Shown piece after piece: positions 41,421 through 49,767 of a stretch of DNA of 64,000 nt. The notes beneath the pieces were generated by a model. The model saw only the letters and a list, made by a program, of their open reading frames with translations. It was not told the DNA's origin and ran no database searches. Origin of the DNA: Candidatus Parcubacteria bacterium (GTDB lineage Bacteria > Patescibacteria > ABY1 > BM507 > UBA12075); assembly GCA_002869165.1 (NCBI GenBank), contig PKTK01000002.1, positions 1 through 64,000 of the forward strand, read 5' to 3'. A program made the translations under genes and the position numbers. Each line of letters opens with the position of its first letter. Position 1 is the first letter of the stretch.

Positions 41421-41605
41421 TACCAGCTAGATCTAGTTACTCCTGGCAAATCACCATTTTCCGCAAGTTCTCTAAAACAAATACGGCACAGGTCAAAATC
41501 TCTCATATATCCATGATTTCTGCCACATCTCCAACATCTTCTTACTATTCTAGTTGAATATTTTGGTTTTCTTTTCGCTTTTGCGATTAATGCTTTTCTA
41601 GCCAT
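41420..41605 (-). CDS. rpsZ: Ribosomal protein S14, zinc-binding short type
   Basis: 61 residues. Zinc ribbon CWRCGRNHGYMRDFDLCRICFRELA (C-x2-C...C-x2-C), then LPGVTRSSW end. This is the short zinc-bearing S14. Confidence 0.97.
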   Translation of the reverse strand: MARKALIAKAKRKPKYSTRIVRRCWRCGRNHGYMRDFDLCRICFRELAENGDLPGVTRSSW

Positions 41606-41616
41606 GTATTTAAAAA

Positions 41617-42168
41617 TTATTTTTTATCTTCTTCTTTCTTAAATGGAAATCCCATTAGATCAAACAGTTCTTTTCCTTCTTCTTTGGTTTTTGCACTAGT
41701 TACTATAGTAACTTCTAGGCCAAAAACATTATCAATTTCATCAGCTTGAATTTCAGGAAAAGCAGTATGCTCCTTGAATCCAATATTTAAATTACCACAT
41801 TTATCAATATTCTTTGCATCAATTCCTCTAAAATCTCTAACTCTTGGGAATGTTACATTAACCAATCTTTCCAAAAAGTCATACATCCTTTCTCTTCTAA
41901 GTATCACTGAAGCTCCAACTACCATTCCTTCTCTGATTTTAAAAGCTGAAATTGATTTTTTAGCTTTAGTTAAAACTGGTTTTTGACCTGAAATTCTAGT
42001 TAAAGCATTTACCACATTCTCAATATAAGCTTTTTCCTTACTGTGTCTACCCATCCCTACATTAATTACTACTTTTTCAACTTTAGGTATTTCAAGAACA
42101 TTAGAGTAAGCGAACTTCTCTTTTAGTTTCTTGGTTATTTCTTTTTTGTATAAATCTTTTAATTTCAT
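41617..42168 (-). CDS. rplE: Ribosomal protein L5
   Basis: 183 residues. Binds 5S rRNA. Conserved VVINVGMGRHSKEKAYIENVVNAL and FPRVRDFRGI, then GFKEHTAFPEI and VTSAKTKEEGKELFDLMGFPF at the C terminus. Confidence 0.97.
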   Translation of the reverse strand: MKLKDLYKKEITKKLKEKFAYSNVLEIPKVEKVVINVGMGRHSKEKAYIENVVNALTRISGQKPVLTKAKKSISAFKIREGMVVGASVILRRERMYDFLERLVNVTFPRVRDFRGIDAKNIDKCGNLNIGFKEHTAFPEIQADEIDNVFGLEVTIVTSAKTKEEGKELFDLMGFPFKKEEDKK

Positions 42169-42179
42169 AATTGTTTTAT

Positions 42180-42277
42180 AATCCTAATACTACAAATGAT
42201 ATCCGAATACTACAAATCTATTTTCTTAAACATTCGGATATGCCCCGTTTGTAGTTGGGGCTCGCTGAAGGCGATAA
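42180..42277. repeat. Intergenic repeat, CCGAATAC...TTCGGATATGCCCC type (copy 2)
   Basis: ATCCGAATACTACAAA and ATTCGGATATG are inverted. GCCCCGTTTGTAGTTGGGGC forms a second hairpin. It lies between rplX and rplE. Confidence 0.65.
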
Positions 42278-42598
42278 CTAATCTACTACTTGATCACATT
42301 TCTTACAAACTCTGAATTTTTTCTTACCTTTAGATCCTTCGTTTGTTTGGTGACCTATTCTAGTTGGTTTTGAACATTTAGGACAAACCAACATCACATT
42401 TGAAATATTCATTGCAGCCGGGAATTCAATTCTTTGCCCTTTTTCACCTTGTCTTCTTGGTCTCATGTGCTTAATAGACAAATTCAAACCTTCCACGCTA
42501 ACACGGTTTCTATCTGTGAAAATTTGCAAAACCTTGCCTGTTTTTCCTTGGTCTTTACCAGCTAAAATTATTACTTTGTCACCTTTCTTAATATTCAT
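42278..42598 (-). CDS. rplX: Ribosomal protein L24
   Basis: 106 residues. KOW motif GDKVIILAGKDQGKTGKVLQIF at the N terminus; a C-terminal CPKCSKPTRIGHQ...CKKCDQVVD zinc-ribbon-like extension. Assembly-initiator protein of the large subunit. Confidence 0.97.
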   Translation of the reverse strand: MNIKKGDKVIILAGKDQGKTGKVLQIFTDRNRVSVEGLNLSIKHMRPRRQGEKGQRIEFPAAMNISNVMLVCPKCSKPTRIGHQTNEGSKGKKKFRVCKKCDQVVD

Positions 42599-42599
42599 A

Positions 42600-42755
42600 G
42601 TTCTACGAATTACGAATCCGTTACGAATTTACGAATCCGCTTATTTAATCTCTTTGATTATTTTATAACTAATTTTTATTTTGGCCTTTAATACTCCTCA
42701 ATACATTTATTAAAATTATTCGTAAATTCGTACAGTTTCGTATTTTTGTAGCCTA
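42600..42755. repeat. Intergenic repeat, ACGAATTTACGAATCC type (copy 1)
   Basis: TACGAATTACGAATCC and TTACGAATTTACGAATCC at one end oppose TTATTCGTAAATTCGTA at the other, around a shared core TTATTTAATCTCTTTGATTATTTTATAA. Copy 2 (44308-44460) keeps the same order and core. Confidence 0.75.
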
Positions 42756-42760
42756 TTTTT

Positions 42761-43132
42761 TTACAATACTTCTGGAGCCAAACTTGCAATCTTGAAAAAG
42801 CCTGCTCTTCTCACTTCTCTGGCGATTGGGCCAAAAATACGAGTTGCTTTTGGTTCCTTTTTCTCTTTATCAATAATTACACAAGCATTTTCATCAAATC
42901 TTAAATATGTGCCATCCTTTCTTCTAATTTCTTTTTTGGTTCTTACTACTACAGCATGCAAAACGTCACCTTTTTTAATAGCTGTATGTGGGGTCGCTTG
43001 CTTAACAGTTACTGTGATTATTTCACCCACTCCAGCATATCTTTTCTTATATCCACCCAAAACCCTGATACACTGTACTTTACGTGCTCCTGAATTGTCC
43101 GCTACTTTAATTTTTGATTCTACTTGTATCAT
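42761..43132 (-). CDS. rplN: Ribosomal protein L14
   Basis: 123 residues. MIQVESKIKVADNSGARKVQCIRVLGG is diagnostic; C terminus RIFGPIAREVRRAGFFKIASLAPEVL. Normal length. Confidence 0.97.
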   Translation of the reverse strand: MIQVESKIKVADNSGARKVQCIRVLGGYKKRYAGVGEIITVTVKQATPHTAIKKGDVLHAVVVRTKKEIRRKDGTYLRFDENACVIIDKEKKEPKATRIFGPIAREVRRAGFFKIASLAPEVL

Positions 43133-43195
43133 ATAAATTAGTTTAAAGTTGAAAGTAAAAAACTTTTTAACTTTATAAACTTTTTAACTTTCTGC

Positions 43196-43489
43196 TTATT
43201 TAATTACTCTCCATCTTTTATTCTTGCTCATTGGGCGACATTCAGTAAATGTTACTTTATCACCTTCTTTAAACTCATTTTTTTCATCATGGCATTTATA
43301 TTTCTTGGAAACTGTATATCTTTTTTTGTATTTTGGATGCACCACAACTCTGTCTACTCTAACAACAACTGTTTTATCCATTTTGTCAGACACAACAACA
43401 CCGTGAAATTTCTTTCTGATAACTTCCTTTTGTTTGTGCTCAACTTTTTTTGGAGTTGCTTTCTTGGTTGTTTTTTTCTTCTCTGCCAT
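43196..43489 (-). CDS. rpsQ: Ribosomal protein S17
   Basis: 97 residues. S17 OB fold FHGVVVSDKMDKTVVVRVDRVVVHPKYKKRY. An extra Lys-rich N terminus of about 20 residues precedes it. Short self-complementary AACTTTTTAACTTT words fill the gap to rplN. Confidence 0.96.
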   Translation of the reverse strand: MAEKKKTTKKATPKKVEHKQKEVIRKKFHGVVVSDKMDKTVVVRVDRVVVHPKYKKRYTVSKKYKCHDEKNEFKEGDKVTFTECRPMSKNKRWRVIK

Positions 43490-43499
43490 TTTTTTATAT

Positions 43500-43585
43500 G
43501 TGACTTTCGGAACCCTTGGGATCCTTGGGACTTTTGAAATTATATCTCAAGAGTCCTAAGGATCTCAACAATCCTAATGGTCTTA
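43500..43585. repeat. Intergenic repeat, CTTGGGATCCTTGGG type (copy 2)
   Basis: CCCTTGGGATCCTTGGGACTTTTGA opposes CAAGAGTCCTAAGGATCTCAACAATCC. Between rpsQ and rpmC. Confidence 0.65.
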
Positions 43586-43597
43586 TCTTAATTTAAA

Positions 43598-43828
43598 CTA
43601 TTTATTTTCTTTATTTTCTACTTTAGTTTCAGTTTTCACTTCTTTCTTGTTTGCATTTAAAAGTGTCATAATCTGAGCTACGGTTACCTTGATCTTTCTA
43701 ATCTCTCTTACATCTTTAAGTTGTTTATTCGCATCCTTAAATCTAAGATCTCTTAGCTTGTCACGAGACTCAGCCAAAATCCTATGTAATTCTGTTTCAG
43801 TTTTCTTTTTTAATTCTTTAATATCCAT
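43598..43828 (-). CDS. rpmC: Ribosomal protein L29
   Basis: 76 residues from ATG 43828 (MDIKELKKKTETELHRIL); the frame opens 10 codons earlier, but MDIKEL matches the usual start. Two-helix L29 core with LRDLRFKDANKQLKDVREIRKIK, then a Lys/Glu tail. Confidence 0.95.
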   Translation of the reverse strand: MDIKELKKKTETELHRILAESRDKLRDLRFKDANKQLKDVREIRKIKVTVAQIMTLLNANKKEVKTETKVENKENK

Positions 43829-43896
43829 ATACAATATATTTATTCGTATGTGCGACATCCTTTAGTTAAAATAATAGTGTCGCGCTTCAAAAATAA

Positions 43897-44301
43897 TTAT
43901 TTTTTGACAACTTTACACTTCACTGGAAGTTTGTAAGCGGCTAATCTCATTGCCTCTACAGCCATCTTTTCTTCAACACCATCCATTTCAAACATGATCA
44001 TGCCAGGTTTTACTACTGCTACATAGTGATCAACAGCACCTTTACCTTTACCCATAGGCATTTCACCACCTTTGGCTGTTACCGGTTTGTCGGGAAAAAT
44101 TCTGATCCATATTTTACCACCACGCTTCGTATATCTAGTCATAACTCTTCTAGCAGCTTCAATTTGACGTGATGAAACCCAGCAAGGCTCCATAGTTTTT
44201 AGTGCATATTGACCAAAGCTAATGGTAAGCTTTCTAGAAGCTTTTCCGCCTCTTCTGCCTTTATGTGATTTTCTGTATTTAGTTTTCTTTGGCATTAACA
44301 T
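43897..44301 (-). CDS. rplP: Ribosomal protein L16
   Basis: 134 residues; ATG 44301 (MLMPKKTKYRKSHKG), with GGAGACAAAT upstream; ATG 44295 is the alternative. Contains KTMEPCWVSSRQIEAARRVMTR and GKGKGAVDHYVAVVKPG, both L16 signatures at the peptidyl transferase/A-site region. Confidence 0.97.
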   Translation of the reverse strand: MLMPKKTKYRKSHKGRRGGKASRKLTISFGQYALKTMEPCWVSSRQIEAARRVMTRYTKRGGKIWIRIFPDKPVTAKGGEMPMGKGKGAVDHYVAVVKPGMIMFEMDGVEEKMAVEAMRLAAYKLPVKCKVVKK

Positions 44302-44307
44302 ATTTGT

Positions 44308-44460
44308 CTCCTACGAATTACGAATCCTTTGCGAATTTACGAATCCATCTATTTAATCTATTTGATTATTTTATAAACTATTTATTTTAAATTGCTAGAA
44401 AATACTTCCAGGTACTACGCAAATTTATTCGTAAATTCGTACCGATTCGTATTTTCGTAG
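44308..44460. repeat. Intergenic repeat, ACGAATTTACGAATCC type (copy 2)
   Basis: CTACGAATTACGAATCC...GCGAATTTACGAATCC at one end and ATTCGTAAATTCGTACCG...TTTCGTAG at the other, core TATTTAATCTATTTGATTATTTTATAA. Lies between rplP and rpsC. Confidence 0.75.
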
Positions 44461-44461
44461 C

Positions 44462-45148
44462 CTATTTTTTCTTTCCGATTACTTCTCCTTTTTTATCGTC
44501 TGTTTTTTCAAATTTATCACCTTTATAAATCCAAACTTTGATTCCGATCACACCGTAAGTGGTATTAGCAATACCTCTGGCATAGTCAATATCAGCTCTT
44601 AGAGTATGAAGTGGAATCTTGCCACTGGTCAACATTTCTGATCTGGCAATTTCAGCACCATTCAATCTTCCTGATACAATCACTTTCACTCCTAAGGCGC
44701 CAGCTCTTTCTACTCTAGACATAGTTTGCTTCATTACTCTTCTAAATGGCATACGCTTTTCTAGATCTAAAGCCATAAGTTGTACGTTAATCTGTGCGCT
44801 CAAGTTAGGTCTATCGAATTCGTAAATATTTAGATTTATATTGCCTGGTTTATAATTTTTTAAAAATTTAGTATGAACTTTTTTCTTTAAATCATCAGCA
44901 CCTGAACCACCTCTACCAATAATAATTCCTGGTTTTGCTGTATAGATTCCTACATTAACTTTTTTAGCATCTCTTTCAACCTCTACCCTGTCGACACCAG
45001 CTTCTCTTAATTCTTTCATTAAAAACCTTCTCATAGCAACGTCTTGCTGAACGTTCTTGCTATAGTCTTTTCCGCTGGCATACCATTTTGATGGCCATGC
45101 TTTACTTACACCGATTCTAAAAATTTTTGGATTAATCTTTTTTCCCAT
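44462..45148 (-). CDS. rpsC: Ribosomal protein S3
   Basis: 228 residues. MGKKINPKIFRIGVSKAWPSKWYA, KH domain GIIIGRGGSGADDLKKKV, and C-terminal GVKVIVSGRLNGAEIARSE...IDYARGIANTTYGVIGIKVWIYKG. mRNA entry-site protein. Normal length. Confidence 0.97.
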   Translation of the reverse strand: MGKKINPKIFRIGVSKAWPSKWYASGKDYSKNVQQDVAMRRFLMKELREAGVDRVEVERDAKKVNVGIYTAKPGIIIGRGGSGADDLKKKVHTKFLKNYKPGNINLNIYEFDRPNLSAQINVQLMALDLEKRMPFRRVMKQTMSRVERAGALGVKVIVSGRLNGAEIARSEMLTSGKIPLHTLRADIDYARGIANTTYGVIGIKVWIYKGDKFEKTDDKKGEVIGKKK

Positions 45149-45164
45149 ATTTTTATAATACGAA

Positions 45165-45256
45165 TACTACTAATTATATCCGAATACTACGAACCTTTTT
45201 TATAAATCAATTCGGATATGCCCTGTTCGTAGTTAGGGCTTCCCGAAGGAAACATC
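45165..45256. repeat. Intergenic repeat, CCGAATAC...TTCGGATATGCCC type (copy 3)
   Basis: ATCCGAATACTACGAA and AATTCGGATATG arms, then GCCCTGTTCGTAGTTAGGGC hairpin. Matches 42180-42277 in order. Between rplV and rpsC. Confidence 0.65.
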
Positions 45257-45258
45257 AT

Positions 45259-45834
45259 TTAACCGCTTTTTCTTCTGAAAACTTTTGACCCAAATCCCTT
45301 AGTGCTAGTTCCTTCGATCTTGGTATTTTTACCTTTTCCTTCTCCTCTTGGATCAACTATTTTTTTTCCTTTTTCTTCAGTATTTTTTTTATCTTTTTCT
45401 TTCTTGGTTTTAAGCTTAGCGTCTCCTTCTTCTTTTGCCTTAGCTCCCAATGAAATTGGGGCTTCAATTGTTTGTTTCTTTGCTTCCTTTGCGCCTGAAT
45501 CAACTAGCTCGCCTAAAATTAAATTTATATGTGAAGTTCTCTTTCTAATAGGAGTGGCTCTTCCTCTTGCTCTTGGCATCCATCTTTTCATGGTTACACC
45601 TTCATCAACTTTGATTTCTTTCACGAATAAATTAGTTTCATTAAGTTCATATGTATTTACAGCATTAGCAATTCCTGACTTAATAAGCTTAGCAACTACT
45701 TCTGTTGCTTTCTTATTCATAAACTTTAATTGATTCAAAGCATCATCAACTTTTGCACCACGAACCACATCCACAACCAATCGTGCTTTTCTTGGTGAAA
45801 TTCTTACATTTTTTACGCTTGCTTTAACTTCCAT
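45259..45834 (-). CDS. rplV: Ribosomal protein L22 with long charged C-terminal tail
   Basis: 191 residues against about 110. L22 core in the first 110 residues (VRISPRKARLVVDVVRGAKVDDALNQLKF, and KRWMPRARGRATPIRKRTSHI, the exit-tunnel loop). The remaining 80 residues are Lys/Glu/Gly-rich and probably disordered. Confidence 0.96.
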   Translation of the reverse strand: MEVKASVKNVRISPRKARLVVDVVRGAKVDDALNQLKFMNKKATEVVAKLIKSGIANAVNTYELNETNLFVKEIKVDEGVTMKRWMPRARGRATPIRKRTSHINLILGELVDSGAKEAKKQTIEAPISLGAKAKEEGDAKLKTKKEKDKKNTEEKGKKIVDPRGEGKGKNTKIEGTSTKGFGSKVFRRKSG

Positions 45835-45839
45835 GATAT

Positions 45840-45932
45840 TTTAGTTAGATTCTTAGGCTTCTTAAGGCCCTTTGGATTATTGAAAATCTTTTTTTCAAAA
45901 ATCCCAAGAGTCTTAAAAGTCTTAAGGGTCTT
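45840..45932. repeat. Intergenic repeat, TTCTTAAGGCCCTTTGG type (copy 3)
   Basis: TTAGGCTTCTTAAGGCCCTTTGGATT opposes AATCCCAAGAGTCTTAAAAGTCTTAAGGGTC. Between rpsS and rplV. A short relative lies at 61373-61412 after the HlyD gene. Confidence 0.55.
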
Positions 45933-45943
45933 TTTATAATTAC

Positions 45944-46219
45944 TTATTTTTGAGTCTTGGCCATTTTACCGCCATGACTTACAAATTTTCTAGTGTGAGC
46001 AAACTCACCAAATTTATGTCCTACCATATTCTCTACAACCGTAACATTTATATGTTGTCTGCCGTTGTGTACACCAAAAGTAAACCCAACCATCTCTGGA
46101 GTTACAGTACATGATCTATCCCAAACCTTAATAACTGTTTTGTCATTAGGCTGCATATTCTTTACTTTATTTAGTAACCTTTCGTTTACGTAAGGTCCTT
46201 TCTTTAAACTTCTTGGCAT
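45944..46219 (-). CDS. rpsS: Ribosomal protein S19
   Basis: 91 residues. MPRSLKKGPYVNERLL and GHKFGEFAHTRKFVSHGGK are S19 signatures. Small-subunit head protein. Confidence 0.97.
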   Translation of the reverse strand: MPRSLKKGPYVNERLLNKVKNMQPNDKTVIKVWDRSCTVTPEMVGFTFGVHNGRQHINVTVVENMVGHKFGEFAHTRKFVSHGGKMAKTQK

Positions 46220-46400
46220 AATATTATTTCTAAACTAATACGCGAATTAATTACTAATTTACGAATTCTATTTCTATAGCTTCTATCCCTTTATTTTATT
46301 TTTTAATAACCTGCTTTATCTTACGAATTTACTAACTCTATCAAAGGAAATATTTAATAGTATTAGTAAATTCGTAAGCAATTAGTTATTAGTTTAGGAT

Positions 46401-47246
46401 TTATCTTTTTTTCTTACTTGATTTTCTTCTAATAATCAGTTTATCACTTGGACGATTTTTCTTTCTGGTCTTAACTCCTAGAGCTGGTTTACCCCATGGA
46501 GTTTTTGGATGTTTCAAACCGATAGGTTGGTTACCTTCACCACCACCATGTGGGTGATCGACTGGATTCATAGCTGTACCACGAACCACTGGTCTCCAGC
46601 CTAACTTTCTTTTTCTGCCGGCACTTCCTAGTTTAATATGTCTTTTATCAGGATTACTTGCTTGACCAACAGTACACATACATTCTTTTTTGATCAATCT
46701 AATTTCTCCTGAAGGCATTTTTATTTGTGCGTATTTATCTTCTACACCCATCACTTGAACACTGTTTCCTGCTCCTCTAGCAATCTTTGCTCCAAAACCT
46801 GGCTCAAGTTCTACATTATAGATATCAACTCCAGCAATTAAAAATTTTACTGGTAAAGCATTTCCTGCTTTGATCTCAATCTTTTTTCTTGAGCTTAAAA
46901 TTGTTTCACCAACTTTTAAACCTATTGGTGAAATAATATATCTTTTTTCACCATCAGCATAATGAAGTAATGCTATTCTAGCACCTCTGTTTGGATCATA
47001 TTCGATAGAAGCAACTTTAGCTGGAATGTCATATTTATCTCTTTTGAAATCAATTATTCTAAGAGCTCTTTTCACTCCTCCGCCTCTATGTCTAATTGTA
47101 ATTCTTCCTTGAGAGTTTCTTCCGCTGATTTTCTTTTTGGCTTTTACCAATCTTTTTTCCGGTGTTGTTTTTGTAATATCTACAAAATCATCAAATCTTG
47201 CTTGACGTCTTCCCGGGGTTGTAGGTTTTACTCTTTTAACTGCCAT
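46401..47246 (-). CDS. rplB: Ribosomal protein L2
   Basis: 281 residues. Near the peptidyl transferase centre. Contains GRNSQGRITIRHRGGGVKR, GAKIARGAGNSVQVMG, and C-terminal VVRGTAMNPVDHPHGGGEG, the L2 signature. The gap to rpsS holds a weak TTACGAATT/AATTCGTAAG inverted repeat. Confidence 0.97.
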   Translation of the reverse strand: MAVKRVKPTTPGRRQARFDDFVDITKTTPEKRLVKAKKKISGRNSQGRITIRHRGGGVKRALRIIDFKRDKYDIPAKVASIEYDPNRGARIALLHYADGEKRYIISPIGLKVGETILSSRKKIEIKAGNALPVKFLIAGVDIYNVELEPGFGAKIARGAGNSVQVMGVEDKYAQIKMPSGEIRLIKKECMCTVGQASNPDKRHIKLGSAGRKRKLGWRPVVRGTAMNPVDHPHGGGEGNQPIGLKHPKTPWGKPALGVKTRKKNRPSDKLIIRRKSSKKKR

Positions 47247-47332
47247 TGTATTTATAATTTTTGCGATAATGTATTAACAATCTCATTCTCCGCAAATAAT
47301 TTTTAATTCTTAATTATTAATTCTTAATTGAA

Positions 47333-47794
47333 TTAAACTCCCTCGTAAATATTAATGGTTTTACCTTTTGGTAATGTTACTACCGCTTTTTTCCAGTCTT
47401 TCCTTTTACCCATAGTTCTACCATATCTTACTTTTTTACCTAGAACAGTCACAATATTTACTGCAACTGGTCTGATGCCGTATACTTCTAAAACTGACTC
47501 GGCTATTTCAATTTTGTTAGCTTTTTTACTTACTGCAAAAACATATTTATGCTCCGCGCTCAAACTTGCTGCCTTTTCTGTGATCAATGGCTTAACCAAT
47601 ACTTTGTAAGCTTTTGTTTTTGAGCTGTTTTTTTCACCTTTCTTAATCACCTTTTTGTCATCCTTGTACAAGTCTTTGGTGGCTACTTTCTTGGTTTCTT
47701 CTTTCTTAGCTTCTTTTTTAGTAGCAGGTTTAGCTTTGCTTTGAGTTTTTGGCTCTTTTACGTCTTCTTTTGTATCTTTTTTAAACAAACCCAT
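47333..47794 (-). CDS. rplW: Ribosomal protein L23 with N-terminal extension
   Basis: 153 residues. The L23 core (YKVLVKPLITEKAASLSAEHKYVFAVSKKANK) starts near residue 62, and the preceding 60 residues are Lys-rich. C terminus has RTMGRKDWKKA-like tail for rRNA contact (GRTMGKRKDWKKAVVTL). Sits at the tunnel exit. Confidence 0.96.
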   Translation of the reverse strand: MGLFKKDTKEDVKEPKTQSKAKPATKKEAKKEETKKVATKDLYKDDKKVIKKGEKNSSKTKAYKVLVKPLITEKAASLSAEHKYVFAVSKKANKIEIAESVLEVYGIRPVAVNIVTVLGKKVRYGRTMGKRKDWKKAVVTLPKGKTINIYEGV

Positions 47795-47808
47795 ATGTTA
47801 TTTTGCAA

Positions 47809-48471
47809 TTATTTTGTATAAATTTCTTGAATACTGTCAACTGATTTCTCTGAAATAATTAGTACATTATATTTTAACAAATCAAGAATATTAATATTTT
47901 CTAAATTAATATATTTTACGCCTTCCAAATTTCTTAAAGAATATTTTGCCTTATCGTCCTTTTCTTCGTTAACTACTAGGAAACTTCTTTTTGGTTGCTT
48001 CTCTTCTTTTTTGTTAGTGATTTTTTCAAAGTTTTTAATAACTTCCAAAGCTTCTTTGGTTTTAAAATTCTCAATCTTCAAATCTTCAACAATCATTAAA
48101 TTATCATTTTTAACAAAATCTGAAAGCACCATTGAAATTGCACTTCTTTTCATTTTTCTGTTAATATCTTTTTTAAAATTTCTTTCTTTAGTTGGTCCAA
48201 AAGTAATACCACCACCAATCCAAATAGGACTTCTGTTTGAGCCAACCCTAGCTCTACCTGTTCCTTTCTGTCTCCATGGTTTTCTGCCACCACCTCTTAC
48301 TTCTGCTCTGCTTTTAGTATGAGCCAAAACCTGTCTTTCGTTTGAACTTTGAGCTACCATAGCTTGATGAACCAATGATTCATTAACTTCCATACCAAAA
48401 ACTTTTTCATCAAGGTTTTTATCCTTAACTGCCTCTGCTTTTTGATTGTATACTTTAACTTTGATTGACAT
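47809..48471 (-). CDS. rplD: Ribosomal protein L4
   Basis: 220 residues. Long-loop signature AHTKSRAEVRGGGRKPWRQKGTGRARVGSNRSPIWIGGG, then GPTKERNFKKDINRKMKRSA. A charged insert (EKQPKRSFLVVNEEKDDKAKY) lies in the C-terminal domain. Co-transcribed with rplC and rplW. Confidence 0.97.
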   Translation of the reverse strand: MSIKVKVYNQKAEAVKDKNLDEKVFGMEVNESLVHQAMVAQSSNERQVLAHTKSRAEVRGGGRKPWRQKGTGRARVGSNRSPIWIGGGITFGPTKERNFKKDINRKMKRSAISMVLSDFVKNDNLMIVEDLKIENFKTKEALEVIKNFEKITNKKEEKQPKRSFLVVNEEKDDKAKYSLRNLEGVKYINLENINILDLLKYNVLIISEKSVDSIQEIYTK

Positions 48472-48538
48472 GTATTTAATTGTTAAATTGCTTTATTGTT
48501 AAATTATTAACAATATAGTCATTTAACTTTTTGACAAT

Positions 48539-49381
48539 TTATTTAGACTCTTCTTTCTTAGCATCTACTTTTTCTTTTGCTTCTATTACTTCTTTTTCCA
48601 CTTCTTTAGGAGTGGTAGCCTCTTTTGCATCACGGGTAAGTGATTCATCCGCCGCACCAGAGGTGCTTTGGGCGGACTTATCTTTCTCTGCAATAGTCTC
48701 TTCTTTCTTTACTTCTTCTTTCTTTTCTTGTTTAGTGATTTTTAGTTCTCCTTCACCAGCAATTAACACAAGTCCATTTCTAGCACCAGGAATACCACCT
48801 TTAATATATAAAATATTATTTTCTTGATCTACTTGAACAATCTCTAATGTTCTCATAGTTACTTTGTCACCACCAGTTCTTCCACCCATTCTTGTGCCTT
48901 TGAACACGTGAGCTGGTCCAGTAGCGCCAATAGAACCCGGCATTCTTGATTGATCTTTATTACCGTGTTGTTCGTTTGTTCCTTTGAAGCCATGTCTTTT
49001 AACAACACCTTGAAAACCTTTTCCTTTTGAAGTTCCGGTAATTTGAATCTTGTCACCAGCTTCAAAAGTATCAACTTTCACAACATTTCCTAATTCTATA
49101 TCAGTATTAACCTCCTCTACTCTGAATTCTCTTAAATTATGTAACGTTGTTTTGTTATCTATGTTAACACCAGCTTTTTTCAAATGCATCTTTTGTGGCT
49201 TGTTTATATTCTTTGTCTTTCTCTCACCAAAGCCAAGTTGAACAGCATTATAACCATCTTTTTCCTCAGTCTTTAGTTGGGTAATTCGACATGGACCTGC
49301 TAAAACTTTAGTAACAGCAATCACTTGATCACCTTGCCAAATTTGAGTCATTTCTTGTTTTTTCCCTATGATAAATTTCAT
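48539..49381 (-). CDS. rplC: Ribosomal protein L3 with C-terminal tail carrying a repeat-derived segment
   Basis: 280 residues against about 210. Core: MKFIIGKKQEMTQIW, then FQGVVKRHGFKGTNEQHGNKDQSRMPGSIGATG near residues 125-155 (peptidyl transferase loop), ending about residue 210. The tail is Lys/Glu-rich and includes SAQSTSGAADESLTRDAK, nearly identical to a segment of UvrC in this window. At DNA level this is a palindromic element. First gene after its own promoter and leader. Confidence 0.96.
   Translation of the reverse strand: MKFIIGKKQEMTQIWQGDQVIAVTKVLAGPCRITQLKTEEKDGYNAVQLGFGERKTKNINKPQKMHLKKAGVNIDNKTTLHNLREFRVEEVNTDIELGNVVKVDTFEAGDKIQITGTSKGKGFQGVVKRHGFKGTNEQHGNKDQSRMPGSIGATGPAHVFKGTRMGGRTGGDKVTMRTLEIVQVDQENNILYIKGGIPGARNGLVLIAGEGELKITKQEKKEEVKKEETIAEKDKSAQSTSGAADESLTRDAKEATTPKEVEKEVIEAKEKVDAKKEESK
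48629..48683. repeat. In-frame palindromic element in rplC (copy 2; partner in uvrC)
   Basis: Nested hairpins TCCGCC/GGCGGA and GCACC-AGA-GGTGC, with outer TCAC/GTGA. The stem is better kept than in the uvrC copy at 7587-7642. Translated in the same frame as that copy. Confidence 0.8.
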
Positions 49382-49593
49382 AAAATTCTTTTAGAAAGGC
49401 TAGTTTTTAAAAACAAAAAACTGGAACCTTTAGGACCCAGCCGACAATACAAAAGCCATATTTATGACTCTATTCTAAATATTTATTTAGATTAATATGA
49501 ATGTCGATTATCTCCTAGTAAAAATTATTCTTTCCTTAAGCACTTTCGTTGTTAAACGAGTTACCAAAGACCAAAATAATTCCTTATTTTAAT
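49382..49593 (-). promoter_or_regulatory. Structured leader with attenuator upstream of rplC
   Basis: A 212-base leader follows the promoter at 49600-49628. On the minus strand it ends with CTGGGTCCTAAAGGTTCCAG (49421-49440), an imperfect hairpin, then TTTTTTGTTTTT: an intrinsic terminator 40 bases before the L3 start. Further up, CTAAAT/ATTTAG and other arms can pair. This is the position of the S10-operon leader that L4 uses for feedback in E. coli; whether L4 binds here is inference. Confidence 0.6.
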
Positions 49594-49599
49594 GATACT

Positions 49600-49628
49600 A
49601 GTATATACTATTTTCAAAAATAAATCAA
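49600..49628 (-). promoter_or_regulatory. Promoter of the rplC-secY operon
   Basis: TTGATT (49623-49628), 17-bp spacer, TATACT (49600-49605) on the minus strand, inside the 386-bp gap between rpsJ and rplC. Confidence 0.7.
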
Positions 49629-49767
49629 GTCCCCTAGCTAATTACTAATCATTTACAAATTTACTAATATTTTTACCTAATATTAGTTAATTTAAAAACA
49701 AAATCTGTAGTGAACAAAATTAATCAGAATTAGTAAATTCGTAATTAATTAGTAATTAGTTTAGTTT

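Noticed and set aside
40793..45932. CRISPR array in the ribosomal gap repeats
   Set aside because: Repeats are inverted, imperfect and kilobases apart with genes between; no regular repeat-spacer pattern.
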